NCBI GenBank assembly: GCA_965243185.1
Contig: OZ251531.1
Span: 2,170,001-2,234,000 of the forward strand
From: CBDBCU01 sp965243185
GTDB taxonomy: Bacteria > Chloroflexota > Dehalococcoidia > Lucifugimonadales > UBA3495
DNA length: 64,000 bases
Direction: 5' to 3'
The notes beneath the pieces were generated by a model. The model was not told where the DNA came from. It saw only the letters and a list, made by a program, of their open reading frames with translations, and did no database searches. Positions 17,732 through 26,551 of this stretch are shown here, in pieces. The position numbers were made by a program, and so were the translations under genes. Every line of letters starts with the position of its first letter. Position 1 is the first letter of the stretch.

Positions 17732-18679
17732 CTAACGGCGAGTTATTTTTAAGCCGACATATACTACGTATAGTGGTTCACCAGCAGGCACCGGCCAAGG
17801 AAAGTGGATTCGGAAAGGCGGATTACTCACCTTGCCATGCCAAGGACAGAACAGAGAATCTCCGGGCCGCCCCGGGTGATTAAAAGTGAGTTCCCGCCGG
17901 AAATCGCGCTTTTCAGTAGCTGACGAGTCGGAAAACCACGCCCTTTCTCCGGTAAAATGGTCCCGGATCAGCCGGTTTCTCTCGGAAGTACGCTGACTTT
18001 GATCGTCCACCGCCCCCATCAGTCGGTCCAGAATTTCCAAACGGCTGATAATGCGGTCGGCCGCCCCGGGAACGAAGGGCTGACCTGCCAGATGCCGAAA
18101 GCAATCCGCCGAGAAATGCAACAGTTGGAATTTTGCCCGGCAGACCGCTTCCAACCGGCCCCAATCGCTGATCGGCGGCTCTGCCGCTTGTAGCGCAGTC
18201 TCCAAATCCGACTGCGACCAATAGTTCTTGACCGGGATGCCGGTTTCGCCGTTGTCCGACATAGTTACGGTTACAGGAGAACGCTCCCATTGGGATGGGG
18301 CAAAGCTCACCAGCCGGCGGTCAATTCCAAAGGCAGAGCAATAAGCCGCCTCGCCGACCGCAGTCTCCGTAACTACCTCACCGTCGACCTTCAGAGAAAG
18401 GCCGGGGGAATGTTCCGGAGCATCCTCCCAGAAGGGACCGTGTTTCGTGAGCCACGTCAGTAAAGACCTCTTTTCGTCTTGGGTAAAGGTTTGGAGAGCG
18501 GCGAACACCGTGGTTGACGCGTCAATGCGACAGTTCACTATGTTGCGGTGGCAGTATAGCCGGCGGCCCAACCGGGATGCGCTCTCACGCATCGCTACAA
18601 TGCGGCGGATCGCTTCCCGAAACTCGGCAAGGCTCGGAAACTGCTGGTGAATGGACAGGTCGTTGAGCAGCAAGTCCAT
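17732..18679 (-). CDS. Uncharacterised protein, third gene of the DUF262/AAA cassette
   Basis: A 315-residue protein that I do not recognise as a named domain. It begins MDLLLNDLSIHQQF and carries REAIRRIVAMRESASRLGRRLYCHRNI (about 22-48), then WLTKHGPFWED near 95, and ends in FCPWHGKVSNPPFRIHFPWP ... YVGLKITRR. The Cys-Pro-Trp-His-Gly and Arg-Ile-His clusters suggest a catalytic or metal site, perhaps nuclease-like, but this is inference. There is no signal peptide or membrane segment. Its ATG (18677-18679) directly abuts the TAG of the upstream ATPase gene, so the two are translationally coupled. It is probably the effector of the cassette, or its specificity partner. Confidence 0.75.
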   Translation of the reverse strand: MDLLLNDLSIHQQFPSLAEFREAIRRIVAMRESASRLGRRLYCHRNIVNCRIDASTTVFAALQTFTQDEKRSLLTWLTKHGPFWEDAPEHSPGLSLKVDGEVVTETAVGEAAYCSAFGIDRRLVSFAPSQWERSPVTVTMSDNGETGIPVKNYWSQSDLETALQAAEPPISDWGRLEAVCRAKFQLLHFSADCFRHLAGQPFVPGAADRIISRLEILDRLMGAVDDQSQRTSERNRLIRDHFTGERAWFSDSSATEKRDFRRELTFNHPGRPGDSLFCPWHGKVSNPPFRIHFPWPVPAGEPLYVVYVGLKITRR

Positions 18680-19825
18680 CTATTCACCCCACCCGGCAAA
18701 GTAGTCCAGATCCTTGTCGAACTGGTCGAAAAACCCTTCCGGCCAAACATCGATGTTCCCGGAACTGTCCAGGATCGGGCTTAACACTTGGGGCGAATCC
18801 TCCGACCGGGGTTGCAGGAAATGAATTGCCACCTCCTCCGCGGGCAACTGCTCAGATTTTACGGCTCGACGAATGCCGTTAAGAATATGGTCGCTATGGG
18901 TTTCCACGATTACCTGGACGCCGGCGTGTGCTACTTCGGCTAGGAATTGCCCCATAAGCGCCTGACCGGAAGGGTGCAGATGAACTTCCGGGTTTTCAAT
19001 CAAAAGGATGCTGCCTTTAGAGACTGACAAGGCGGCTACTATAATTGGCAGGACTTGGGTAATTCCGAATCCGCAGTGAATGGGGCGCAGAAAGTTCGTA
19101 TCCGGAGAAATCCGTATCCCCAGGGTTACGGCGTTGACATTAGGCACTTGCTGCACCTGCAAGGCGCAACCGGGAAAGAAAGCGCCCAAGCGGGCCTCTA
19201 CTTGCGGCAACAATGTAGGTACCACCCCGGACAGTACCCGTTCCGCAACAATCCGCTCCCCCAGTCCTTGGTACAATACGCTGGCGGCGTTCTCTCCGGT
19301 GGGGCCAACGGCACTCACGGCTTCATCCACCAAGGTATAAATATCCCGCGGCCCCTCGCGCTCCGCCGTGATGTAAGTCAGGTTTTGCAATCGCAATGCG
19401 AGCCGTAAAGCGGCGTCGTTGACCGCCCCGATGGGCAGCAGATACCGGAGCGCATCAGCTGTGGGGTTGTCGTAGGTTTCACCGCCCACGGTTACTTGAG
19501 CTACCGCCAGCGACATATCCCGCCGGCCGCCGGAGAAAGACCATTCACAGCCTACGGCTTCGTCAATCAGACCGATGCCCAAGCTGTCCGAGCCATGCAC
19601 TTGGTCCATAACATCCGTTACGGCACCCAGGTTGGCTACGGAACCGTTGAGCATCAGGCGCGGCGACCAGCGGTTGTCGCGAAAGGTCTGGTGCAGCAAG
19701 ACCAGGGCTTGCAGGATGGAGGACTTGCCCGAGGCGTTAGCGCCGGACAGCAGCGTCAGCTCTCCCAAGGGGAGCCTGAGCAGTTCGAAGCACTTGAAGT
19801 TCGTGAGGTTAATCTGGGTAAGCAC
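18680..19825 (-). CDS. AAA ATPase with DUF3696 C-terminus (OLD/RecF-like), defence cassette
   Basis: A 381-residue ABC/SMC-like ATPase. Walker A is GANASGKSS (28-36), and the N-terminus INLTNFKCFE is the usual first strand. The late part has GFGITQVLPI, the ABC signature region, ILLIENPEVHLHPSGQ (Walker B) and IVETHSDHILNG (switch His). The last 40 residues (DSSGNIDVWPEGFFDQFDKDL) match the DUF3696 tail. The start is taken as GTG at 19825 with GGGGGG upstream; a TTG at 19861 would only add 12 residues. It overlaps the DUF262 gene by 17 bp. Such ATPases act as sensors or motors in anti-phage systems. Confidence 0.9.
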   Translation of the reverse strand: MLTQINLTNFKCFELLRLPLGELTLLSGANASGKSSILQALVLLHQTFRDNRWSPRLMLNGSVANLGAVTDVMDQVHGSDSLGIGLIDEAVGCEWSFSGGRRDMSLAVAQVTVGGETYDNPTADALRYLLPIGAVNDAALRLALRLQNLTYITAEREGPRDIYTLVDEAVSAVGPTGENAASVLYQGLGERIVAERVLSGVVPTLLPQVEARLGAFFPGCALQVQQVPNVNAVTLGIRISPDTNFLRPIHCGFGITQVLPIIVAALSVSKGSILLIENPEVHLHPSGQALMGQFLAEVAHAGVQVIVETHSDHILNGIRRAVKSEQLPAEEVAIHFLQPRSEDSPQVLSPILDSSGNIDVWPEGFFDQFDKDLDYFAGWGE

Positions 19826-20918
19826 CAAAAACCCCCCGGAACATCTCCTCAGCAGATTCAAACCGCTGCCGCACTCGCTTCACTTGGTTGGTGCCGTAGG
19901 TAATGGCGTCTTCAAAGTCCGGGACGTTCAGCAACCGGTAAAAAGACTCTCTCAGCTCATCCGCCCGAGCGGCTACTTGGCTCTCCTCGTATCGAGCCAA
20001 GCCGGTGAGCATAACATCCCACAGGGAAGCGTTGATGGTATTACGATATTCTTGTCCCTCGAAATGCTTTCGGAAAGCGTGGTTGCCGAACACCTTGAGG
20101 TTGTTAGCCAGGCCGCGGCGCAACCGCGCAGAGAGGGTTTCCAGTTCCGGCTCTTTGCGCCGATTCATCTCCTTGAGGGTTTTCCCCAGAAAATCGTCCA
20201 TATCTCCCCGGTAATCAGCCAAGGGGAAAAGCTGGAAACTGCAGAAACGATTGACAAATTCCCGGTCCCGCATAGCTCCTGCGTTCAAACTGCGGCCGGT
20301 GGCCTCGATGAACAAGGGGTTGACCGCTTCCTCTTTCAGGAATCGGGTAGCCGGCCCCATATAGAGACAATTACGCATCTGCTGGCGGGTCAGGGGTGTG
20401 CCGCCGTTCACCCGCTCGAATATATCCATCCGCGCCCGTTCCGGCGCCTTGGCGTCGATGATGTAAAGGGTCAAGTTGCAGTCCTCGACCCGATTCCGCA
20501 ACTTGGGCGAAAGGTCGGCGAACCGCTTTCCGTCCAGTTCGGGTTGCTTAGGCAACCGGAGGCGCAACCCGTCTTTCACGAAGTTCTTAAAGGTGGACAA
20601 CCGTTGCAAGCCGTCCACCACGACCATCCGACCGTCAGGGTTTTCCGCGATGTAAAAGACGGGCAAGGGTATCCGCATCAGCACGGACTCTATCAGCTTG
20701 CTCTGCTTGACCTCGGGCCAAATGAAATCCCGCTGAAAGTCCGGGTCCATTACGTACATACCCTGCTCGATCCGGCGCAGGATGCCGTCAACGGTACGGT
20801 TCTCGTTCCGAATGAGCATAGTATCCAGGGGGTATTCCCCTAGGGACTCGTCCTCGCTGCCGCCGATGCCCTCTACTTCCTCTAATTCCTCGGCAGGGGA
20901 AACCACCGATTGCGCCAT
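19809..20918 (-). CDS. DUF262 (ParB/GmrS-like) domain protein, defence cassette
   Basis: A 369-residue protein with the DUF262 hallmarks: DPDFQRDFIWP (58-68) and VVVDGLQRLSTF (99-110, the DGQQR-type motif with Gln-to-Leu at its third position). DUF262 is the ParB/Srx-fold NTP-binding or nuclease module also found in GmrSD (BrxU) type IV restriction enzymes. Here the usual C-terminal DUF1524 HNH nuclease is absent; the C-terminus is helical. It is the first gene of the three-gene cassette. An extended -10 promoter lies at 20951-20956 and AGGAGG precedes the ATG at 20918. The gene order DUF262, AAA-DUF3696, unknown is shared with multi-gene defence systems. Confidence 0.9.
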   Translation of the reverse strand: MAQSVVSPAEELEEVEGIGGSEDESLGEYPLDTMLIRNENRTVDGILRRIEQGMYVMDPDFQRDFIWPEVKQSKLIESVLMRIPLPVFYIAENPDGRMVVVDGLQRLSTFKNFVKDGLRLRLPKQPELDGKRFADLSPKLRNRVEDCNLTLYIIDAKAPERARMDIFERVNGGTPLTRQQMRNCLYMGPATRFLKEEAVNPLFIEATGRSLNAGAMRDREFVNRFCSFQLFPLADYRGDMDDFLGKTLKEMNRRKEPELETLSARLRRGLANNLKVFGNHAFRKHFEGQEYRNTINASLWDVMLTGLARYEESQVAARADELRESFYRLLNVPDFEDAITYGTNQVKRVRQRFESAEEMFRGVFGAYPD

Positions 20919-20950
20919 AGCCTTTACGCCCTCCTGATGGATTTGACTGA

Positions 20951-20956
20951 ATTATA
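20951..20956 (-). promoter_or_regulatory. Extended -10 promoter of the DUF262 cassette
   Basis: On the minus strand TGCTATAAT (TATAAT at 20956-20951) lies 33 bases before the ATG of the DUF262 gene, with AGGAGG between. The same TGnTATAAT form occurs at several other promoters in the window. Confidence 0.65.
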
Positions 20957-20972
20957 GCACACTATTTCCCCC

Positions 20973-22688
20973 CTACCACCCCACCGCATACCCATCCCGC
21001 CGCGGATCCGCCGCCCCGTGCAGCGCCCCCGTCGCCGGGTCCACCTGAATCATCATCTCGCTGCCCGCCGCTTCCCAGCCACCCAGCATATTCAACTGAT
21101 GCCCCCGCCGCCGCAAACCCTCCAGCGTCTCCGGGTTGAACCGGGACTCCACCAGCAATTCATCCGGGCAGGTATGCGGATAGTTCGACTCCGTCGGACT
21201 GTGGGTATTGCGCCACCGCGGCGCTTCCACCGCCTCGGCCACCGTCATTCCAAAGTCCAGCACATGGCTGATTACCTGCAAATTAGTCTGCACCTGCGTA
21301 TCCGCCCCCGGCGTCCCGCAGACCAACGCCAGCTGCCGCCCCGTCCCGTTGCCGCCGGCCGGCCCGCCCCGGAACACCATCACCGGGTTCATCGTATGCC
21401 GCACCCGCTTTCCCGGCTGCAAGCAATCGATATGGTCCGCCTCCAGATGCCAGTAAGTCATCCGATTGTTCAGCAGAATCCCGGTGTCCCCGGCAATCAA
21501 ACTCGAACCCCACGCGCTCTGAATACTCTGCAACTGGCAGATGGCATTGCCCGCCCCGTCCGCCACCACAAAGCAAGTCGTATCCTCCCGTTCCTGACCC
21601 GCCCCCACCTTGCCCGCCCCCCCTTTGCGCGGCCCCGGCTGATACCGCCAGGGATTGCCCGCCGTCACTGCCGCCGCCGCCCGCTCCGAGTCAATCAGCC
21701 CGGCCCGCTCCCGCCCGTACTCCTTGCTCAGCAAACCCTCCAGCGGCACATCCACATAATCCGGGTCGGCAACATAGGCTTCCCGGTCGCTGAACGCCAG
21801 CTTCTTGGCTTCCACCATCAAATGGATACTTTCGGCGGTATTGCAGCCCAGCCCCGGCAAGTCAAACTGCTCCATAATGTTCAATTCCTGGAGCAGGATA
21901 TGGCCGCTGGAATTGGGCGGCGCTTCATAAACCGTATGCCCCCGATAAGTAGTGGCAATGGGTTCCTGCCACCGGGCTTGGCAGTCCGCCAAATCCGCCA
22001 TTGCCAGGATACCGCCCTGCTCCTCGCTGAACCGAACCATAGCCCGGGCGATTTCCCCCCGATAAAAGGCGTCCCGCCCGCCGTCCACAATGGCTTGAAA
22101 GGTGCGCGCCAAATCCCGCTGATAGCACATTTCCCCCGGCTGCAACGGCCGCCCGCCCGGCGCGAACACCCCTTGCGATGTGGGAAATTGGCACAGCAGC
22201 GCATCGGCGGCAATGGCCCGGGCGAGGACATGGCTAACCGGAAACCCGTTCTCCGCCAGGTCAATAGCCGGCTCCAGACATTCGGCTAAAGAGCGTACAC
22301 CGTACCTTTCGTGAACCTCCAGCCAGATGTTGACCAGACCGGGCACCGACACCGACAAAATCCCCTTCTGCGGGATCCCCTCCGGCCAGTAGCGTTCCCG
22401 GGTAGCGGCATAAGGCGCGGCCCCGGTGCCGTTGCACACCTCCACCCGGTCGGCGTCCTGGCGATAGACCATAATAAAGCCGTCCCCACCGACGCCCGAC
22501 ATCAGCGGCTCCACCACATTCAGCGCCGCCGCCGTAGCCAGCGCCGCATCGGCAAAGTTGCCCCCCCGTTGCAGCAAGCCAACCCCGGCTTGTGACGCCA
22601 ACGGATGCCCGGAACAAACCATCCCCCGCCGCCCCATAACCACCGGGCGGTAGGCTTCGTAGCTGATACTATGCGGAGAACTGGGCAT
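20973..22688 (-). CDS. Gamma-glutamyltransferase family protein
   Basis: A 571-residue Ntn-hydrolase-fold enzyme. The N-terminal part has GMVCSGHPLASQAGVGLLQRGGNFADAALA (about 22-51), GVGGDGF (about 66-72) and the autoprocessing/nucleophile Thr in REDTTCFVVADGAGN near residue 370; GGIL and NNRM motifs also follow the family. These enzymes transfer or hydrolyse gamma-glutamyl groups of glutathione or related amides; marine relatives may act on other amide substrates. No signal peptide is seen, so it is probably cytoplasmic, unlike the classic periplasmic GGT. It starts 53 bp downstream of nothing but the DUF262 promoter region, and ends convergently with none. Confidence 0.9.
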   Translation of the reverse strand: MPSSPHSISYEAYRPVVMGRRGMVCSGHPLASQAGVGLLQRGGNFADAALATAAALNVVEPLMSGVGGDGFIMVYRQDADRVEVCNGTGAAPYAATRERYWPEGIPQKGILSVSVPGLVNIWLEVHERYGVRSLAECLEPAIDLAENGFPVSHVLARAIAADALLCQFPTSQGVFAPGGRPLQPGEMCYQRDLARTFQAIVDGGRDAFYRGEIARAMVRFSEEQGGILAMADLADCQARWQEPIATTYRGHTVYEAPPNSSGHILLQELNIMEQFDLPGLGCNTAESIHLMVEAKKLAFSDREAYVADPDYVDVPLEGLLSKEYGRERAGLIDSERAAAAVTAGNPWRYQPGPRKGGAGKVGAGQEREDTTCFVVADGAGNAICQLQSIQSAWGSSLIAGDTGILLNNRMTYWHLEADHIDCLQPGKRVRHTMNPVMVFRGGPAGGNGTGRQLALVCGTPGADTQVQTNLQVISHVLDFGMTVAEAVEAPRWRNTHSPTESNYPHTCPDELLVESRFNPETLEGLRRRGHQLNMLGGWEAAGSEMMIQVDPATGALHGAADPRRDGYAVGW

Positions 22689-22713
22689 TAGAGTGCCTCC
22701 TTTTGCTGGATTA

Positions 22714-23220
22714 TTAAGGGATCAGGTATCCATAACGGTCGGTAATAGCGGTTAGCGAGGAGCCGCAATCGACTCGGACGACAGTTACCGGCACGCCGCG
22801 AAACTGAACCTTATTGTTTCTCAGGTAGTTCGCGTCTTGGGTGGACATACGACCACTATAAGCCAAGAAAAGGCACAATTTGTCAACTTTCCTTCCGGTT
22901 AGGAGATTCTCGACGATTTGCACTCCCATCCGGATTTGCTCAACTGCGTCTCTTATCTGACGCTTGCGGATAGAGTTGCCGCCCTTGAGCTCAATGACGG
23001 CTACCACGCGGCGCGACAAGTTCGCAAATATGATGCGGTCGGCTATTTTCTTGGTGGCGTCGCCGTGCCGGGCCCGGTAGCTTTCGCCGTGGATTATTGC
23101 CAACGCATCCTGACGAATGGCAACAAGATTTACGGAGCAACCCGCGTCCCGACAATTAGTGGTCAGGCAACCATCTTGGTGCGCCGCCCGTAGGGAAGTA
23201 AGGAATTGAGCCATCGTCAT
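22714..23220 (-). CDS. Putative PD-(D/E)XK nuclease partner of an AAA ATPase
   Basis: A 168-residue protein. The segment ADRIIFANLSRRVVAVIELKGG (residues 60-81) has Asp61, then Glu77-Leu-Lys79, the spacing and hydrophobic strand pattern of PD-(D/E)XK nucleases. A helix with RQIRDAVEQIRMGV follows. The N-terminus has a Cys-rich segment (CLTTNCRDAGC, 18-28) that may bind metal. Its ATG overlaps the TGA of the upstream ATPase gene (ATGA), so the two are an operon. I infer a nuclease effector controlled by the ATPase. It is short for a stand-alone restriction enzyme. Confidence 0.7.
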   Translation of the reverse strand: MTMAQFLTSLRAAHQDGCLTTNCRDAGCSVNLVAIRQDALAIIHGESYRARHGDATKKIADRIIFANLSRRVVAVIELKGGNSIRKRQIRDAVEQIRMGVQIVENLLTGRKVDKLCLFLAYSGRMSTQDANYLRNNKVQFRGVPVTVVRVDCGSSLTAITDRYGYLIP

Positions 23221-24686
23221 CGCGGCCGAATCCTTTCCACTTGGATGGCCTCTTCGTACAAAGCATTAGCCACCTTGCCGAACTCGGCGTCATCAATGCC
23301 TGTGTCCGGGTGGATGGTCAATTCATTTACCCGACTCCCTCCCGCGTCCTCATCCCAAAGAAAGGCGTAAGCGCCTACGTCGTTATGCTTCAGGCAATCC
23401 GCCCGCGCAAAACCCTCCCGTTTCAGCCAACGGTCGCTGGCGTAGCTGATACGCAGCAAATTATTCAGCTGCCCCACAAAATAATCGCTGTGGGTAGTAA
23501 TCAGCACCCGTACCCCGGCGTTCACCAACCGCACAATGCCCTGCGCCATCCGCCGCTGACTGGCCGGATGCAAATGCGACTCCGGCTCCTCCAAAATCAG
23601 CAAATCCCCCGGCCGCACCAGATACTTCAGGAACAGGATCAGCGGCGCCAGCTCCGACACCATCGCGGAAGTCTGCCGCAAAAGAAACTTCCCCGCAGCA
23701 GTTTCGTAGTAAATCTCCGGATAAGGCAGCTCCGCTTCCTCCAGGTTGACTTTGCCCCCAATTACCCGTTGCTCCAGAAAATCCGTTGCCCCTTGCAATG
23801 CCTCGGGCCGTTTCCCCCGTCCGGCTTGCCCCATCGTGAGCAAATGCCCCATAAAGTCGGCAATAACCCCGGAAAATACCGGAACTTCCAGAGGCCGTAT
23901 CGCCGCGAAGGGTGACTGGCGCACTAAGGTACTGGCAATGATTTTATGCCCCTGAGCAATCCCGGAACGGGCTGCCGGGAGATAATAGCTTCTATCTGGG
24001 AAATCCGCAAAGGTATGGTTCCACGTGTCTCGGGCTAACGTGGACAAAAAGAAATCATGCGCCCTTTCCAAGGAGCGGCTTGTATGCCGGTTACTGGCTC
24101 GGGAACGACGCAACTCCCGCTTCAAGTCGGTATCAACCTGAACCACAGACCCCGCTAAGTCGAAATCTTTCTGAAACAACTCTAATTGATTAGAGTTATC
24201 CCCGCCGCCAAGGGATAGTCTAATCGACAGACGGTTTTTAGACAGGTCTATGCCGAGTTGGGCGTCTGCGGTGTTCCGCAGCAGGGTAGAGATTTCGCCG
24301 TAATAACGCCGCAATTCATCATTGAGCCAAGCAGTAGCGGATAGCAGCCCGCCTTCTACTATGGATTCCGCCAGCTCCCGCACCTCTGCCGGCGCTTGGT
24401 TGAAAGGCACCCGAATGCTGAAAGTATAGGAATTTTCAGCGCTGACTCGCGGCGCCCACTTCCTGACAGCTTCCTTAACCGCAGGGATGCGCTCCAAATC
24501 AGACTCCGTAAAGGAAATGGCATACTGTCCGTATTCGGCTCCCCGTCGCAATCCCATCAACGCATAAATCAGCGTCGCCAGATAAGACTTCCCCGTGTTG
24601 CTCGGTCCAACGAACACCGTCAAGGGGCGCAGTTCCACCGTCCCCTCAACAATCGGGCCAAAGTCTTTCGCCGCTACCGTCAGCAC
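23217..24686 (-). CDS. AAA ATPase (AAA15/OLD-like), two-gene defence cassette
   Basis: A 489-residue ABC/SMC-like ATPase. Walker A is GPSNTGKS (27-34), Walker B is DLLILEEPESHLHP near 363, and the switch His is in LITTHSDYFVGQL near 395. The middle (residues 60-300) is helical and likely coiled-coil. GTG at 24686 is taken as the start because GGGGAG precedes it at nine bases; TTG at 24722 lies inside a leader hairpin. It is followed by a PD-(D/E)XK-like gene with an ATGA overlap. ATPase-nuclease pairs of this shape resemble defence modules such as PARIS, Gabija or OLD, but the partner is not a TOPRIM protein, so it is not obviously any of them. Confidence 0.88.
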   Translation of the reverse strand: MLTVAAKDFGPIVEGTVELRPLTVFVGPSNTGKSYLATLIYALMGLRRGAEYGQYAISFTESDLERIPAVKEAVRKWAPRVSAENSYTFSIRVPFNQAPAEVRELAESIVEGGLLSATAWLNDELRRYYGEISTLLRNTADAQLGIDLSKNRLSIRLSLGGGDNSNQLELFQKDFDLAGSVVQVDTDLKRELRRSRASNRHTSRSLERAHDFFLSTLARDTWNHTFADFPDRSYYLPAARSGIAQGHKIIASTLVRQSPFAAIRPLEVPVFSGVIADFMGHLLTMGQAGRGKRPEALQGATDFLEQRVIGGKVNLEEAELPYPEIYYETAAGKFLLRQTSAMVSELAPLILFLKYLVRPGDLLILEEPESHLHPASQRRMAQGIVRLVNAGVRVLITTHSDYFVGQLNNLLRISYASDRWLKREGFARADCLKHNDVGAYAFLWDEDAGGSRVNELTIHPDTGIDDAEFGKVANALYEEAIQVERIRPR

Positions 24687-24709
24687 TGCCGCTGCTCCCC
24701 GGTTGCTAC

Positions 24710-24747
24710 GGCGCGTCCTCAAAGTCCGTTGCTGTCAAGGACGCGCC
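24710..24747 (-). promoter_or_regulatory. Leader hairpin or operator of the ATPase-nuclease pair
   Basis: A perfect 10-bp inverted repeat (24710-24719 with 24738-24747, 18-base loop) lies between the -10 box at 24761-24766 and the GTG start at 24686. It would be inside the mRNA leader. It could be an operator, or an RNA hairpin controlling translation. Confidence 0.5.
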
Positions 24748-24760
24748 GGGATTTTGGCGG

Positions 24761-24766
24761 ATTATA
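24761..24766 (-). promoter_or_regulatory. Extended -10 promoter of the ATPase-nuclease pair
   Basis: On the minus strand TGGTATAAT precedes the ATPase gene. No strong -35 is seen. Confidence 0.6.
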
Positions 24767-24788
24767 CCACACCCGCCGGGAAAACCGC

Positions 24789-26468
24789 TTACCCTCCCAT
24801 CACCGCCTGCCGCCGCGCGATTGCCGCCTCCGCCCGCGGACTGATTGCCCGCTGCACTGCCACATTCACCAACGCCGGCTTATTAGCCGCAAACGCCCGC
24901 TCCAAAGCCGGTTGTAACTCCTCCGGCCGTTCCACCAACTCCCCGTGACCGCCCAAACCCTGTACCACCAGGTCGTACCGCGTCGGGAGCAAATCCGTAG
25001 CCACCGGCCGCCCGTACAACCCCAACTGGATCTGCCGGTCAATCCCCCACGCCGCATCGTTGCCCATAATAGTAATCACATTCAACCCGTGCCGCACCGC
25101 CGTGTCAAACTCCATCCCGTTAAACCCAAAAGCCCCGTCCCCGGTCAGGTTAATCACCCGGGACTCCGGATAAGCCACCTGCGCCGCCAACGCCGACGGC
25201 AGCGACGATCCCAGCATTCCCAAGCTCGACACATACGACCACCGCTTGGGCATTTGCGCCGGCAGCAACGCCCGCCCAAAATGGCAGAAATCCCCGCCGT
25301 CAAAGGACAAAAAGTCCTCCGGCCGCAGCATCGCCGCCAGCGTCTTGTGGACGAACATCCCGTGCATCGGCGTATCCGGAACCGCCAGACCCTCGGCCCA
25401 TTCCCCTTGCGCCGCCCGGGCCGCCCGCAGCTCCTCCAGCCACGGCAAATCCGACCAGCTGTAGCGGGACGCCTCCGCCGTCAACTGCTCCAATACGCTG
25501 CTCACCTCCCCCACAATGCCCACGGCCACGCCCCGGTTGCGCCCGATTTCCGCCGCTGCCGGGTCAATCTGAATGATTTTAGCGTCCGCCGCCACATTCG
25601 GCGGCCGGCAGAACCCGATGGTATAATCCTGCTTCCGCCCCAACAGAACCACCACATCCGCCTCCCGCAATTTCGACGCCGCCCGGTTCAATCCCCGCTC
25701 AAAAAACCCGAACCCGTAAGGGTGATCATCCGGCACCAATCCCCGCGCCTGTCCCTCGGTCAGCACCGGCGCCCGCGTCGTTTCCGCAAACCGCTGCAAC
25801 GCCTGCCCTTCCTGCGTATAGCCGGCCGCCTCCCCGGCGATGACAAAAGGCCGCTGCGCCTGCCGCAGCAACTCCACCGCTTGCCGCACCAACTCCGCCG
25901 GCGCCAGTATCGCCTCCCCCGCCCGGTACTCATCCGGGTTAAAAAATGCCACCTCCGCCTCCTCCACCTCCTGCTCCTGCACATCTGTAGGAATGGTCAG
26001 ATGCACCGGCCCCCGGCGACCGCTGTACGCCCGCCGCACCGCCCGCGCGATGGTATCCGGGATGCGCCGGGCATCATATATCAGCAGCGACTCTTTAGCC
26101 GTCGGCGCCGCCATCCCCACCTGGTCGATTTCCTGCATCGCCCCCCGGCCCAACTCCGACAAATCGGCGCAGCCGGCAATCGACAGCAGCGGGCTTTCGC
26201 TGTGCATAGCGTTAGCCAGCCCCGGCACCGCGTTGGCAAAGCCGGGCGTCGTGTACATACACACCCCCAACTGCCCGGTAATCCGCCCCCACGCATCGGC
26301 CATGTGCACCGCCGCCTGTTCGTGCCGGGTGTCAATGAACCGAAAATCCCCATCGGCCATCACATCCAGAACCGGCAGCACATGGTCGCCGGCCAGGGTA
26401 AAAATGTTATCCACGCCCTCCAACTTGAGCGCTTTGGAAATCAGGTGACTGCCGGTAACGCGCGCCAT
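24789..26468 (-). CDS. Thiamine-pyrophosphate-dependent enzyme (acetolactate synthase-like)
   Basis: A 559-residue protein with the three TPP-enzyme domains. The PYR domain (1-170) has the catalytic Glu in TRHEQAAVHMADAWGR (about 46-61). The central domain (about 190-330) has ERGLNRAASKLREADVVVLLG. The PP domain (about 365-535) has the TPP/metal motif GDGAFGFNGMEFDTAVRHG followed by GNDAAW near residue 470. The family includes acetolactate synthase, benzoylformate and oxalyl-CoA decarboxylase; no ilvN neighbour is present, so a decarboxylase or lyase in catabolism is more likely than valine synthesis. A ribosome binding site is in GGAGGGAAAATGG. Confidence 0.9.
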   Translation of the reverse strand: MARVTGSHLISKALKLEGVDNIFTLAGDHVLPVLDVMADGDFRFIDTRHEQAAVHMADAWGRITGQLGVCMYTTPGFANAVPGLANAMHSESPLLSIAGCADLSELGRGAMQEIDQVGMAAPTAKESLLIYDARRIPDTIARAVRRAYSGRRGPVHLTIPTDVQEQEVEEAEVAFFNPDEYRAGEAILAPAELVRQAVELLRQAQRPFVIAGEAAGYTQEGQALQRFAETTRAPVLTEGQARGLVPDDHPYGFGFFERGLNRAASKLREADVVVLLGRKQDYTIGFCRPPNVAADAKIIQIDPAAAEIGRNRGVAVGIVGEVSSVLEQLTAEASRYSWSDLPWLEELRAARAAQGEWAEGLAVPDTPMHGMFVHKTLAAMLRPEDFLSFDGGDFCHFGRALLPAQMPKRWSYVSSLGMLGSSLPSALAAQVAYPESRVINLTGDGAFGFNGMEFDTAVRHGLNVITIMGNDAAWGIDRQIQLGLYGRPVATDLLPTRYDLVVQGLGGHGELVERPEELQPALERAFAANKPALVNVAVQRAISPRAEAAIARRQAVMGG

Positions 26469-26551
26469 TTTCCCTCCTGCTGAATTCTCGCGGTTTCCTT
26501 TGTTTTGCCGTACAGAGTGATTCTATCCCTTGCCCCGGGCCCGGGTTGGGA

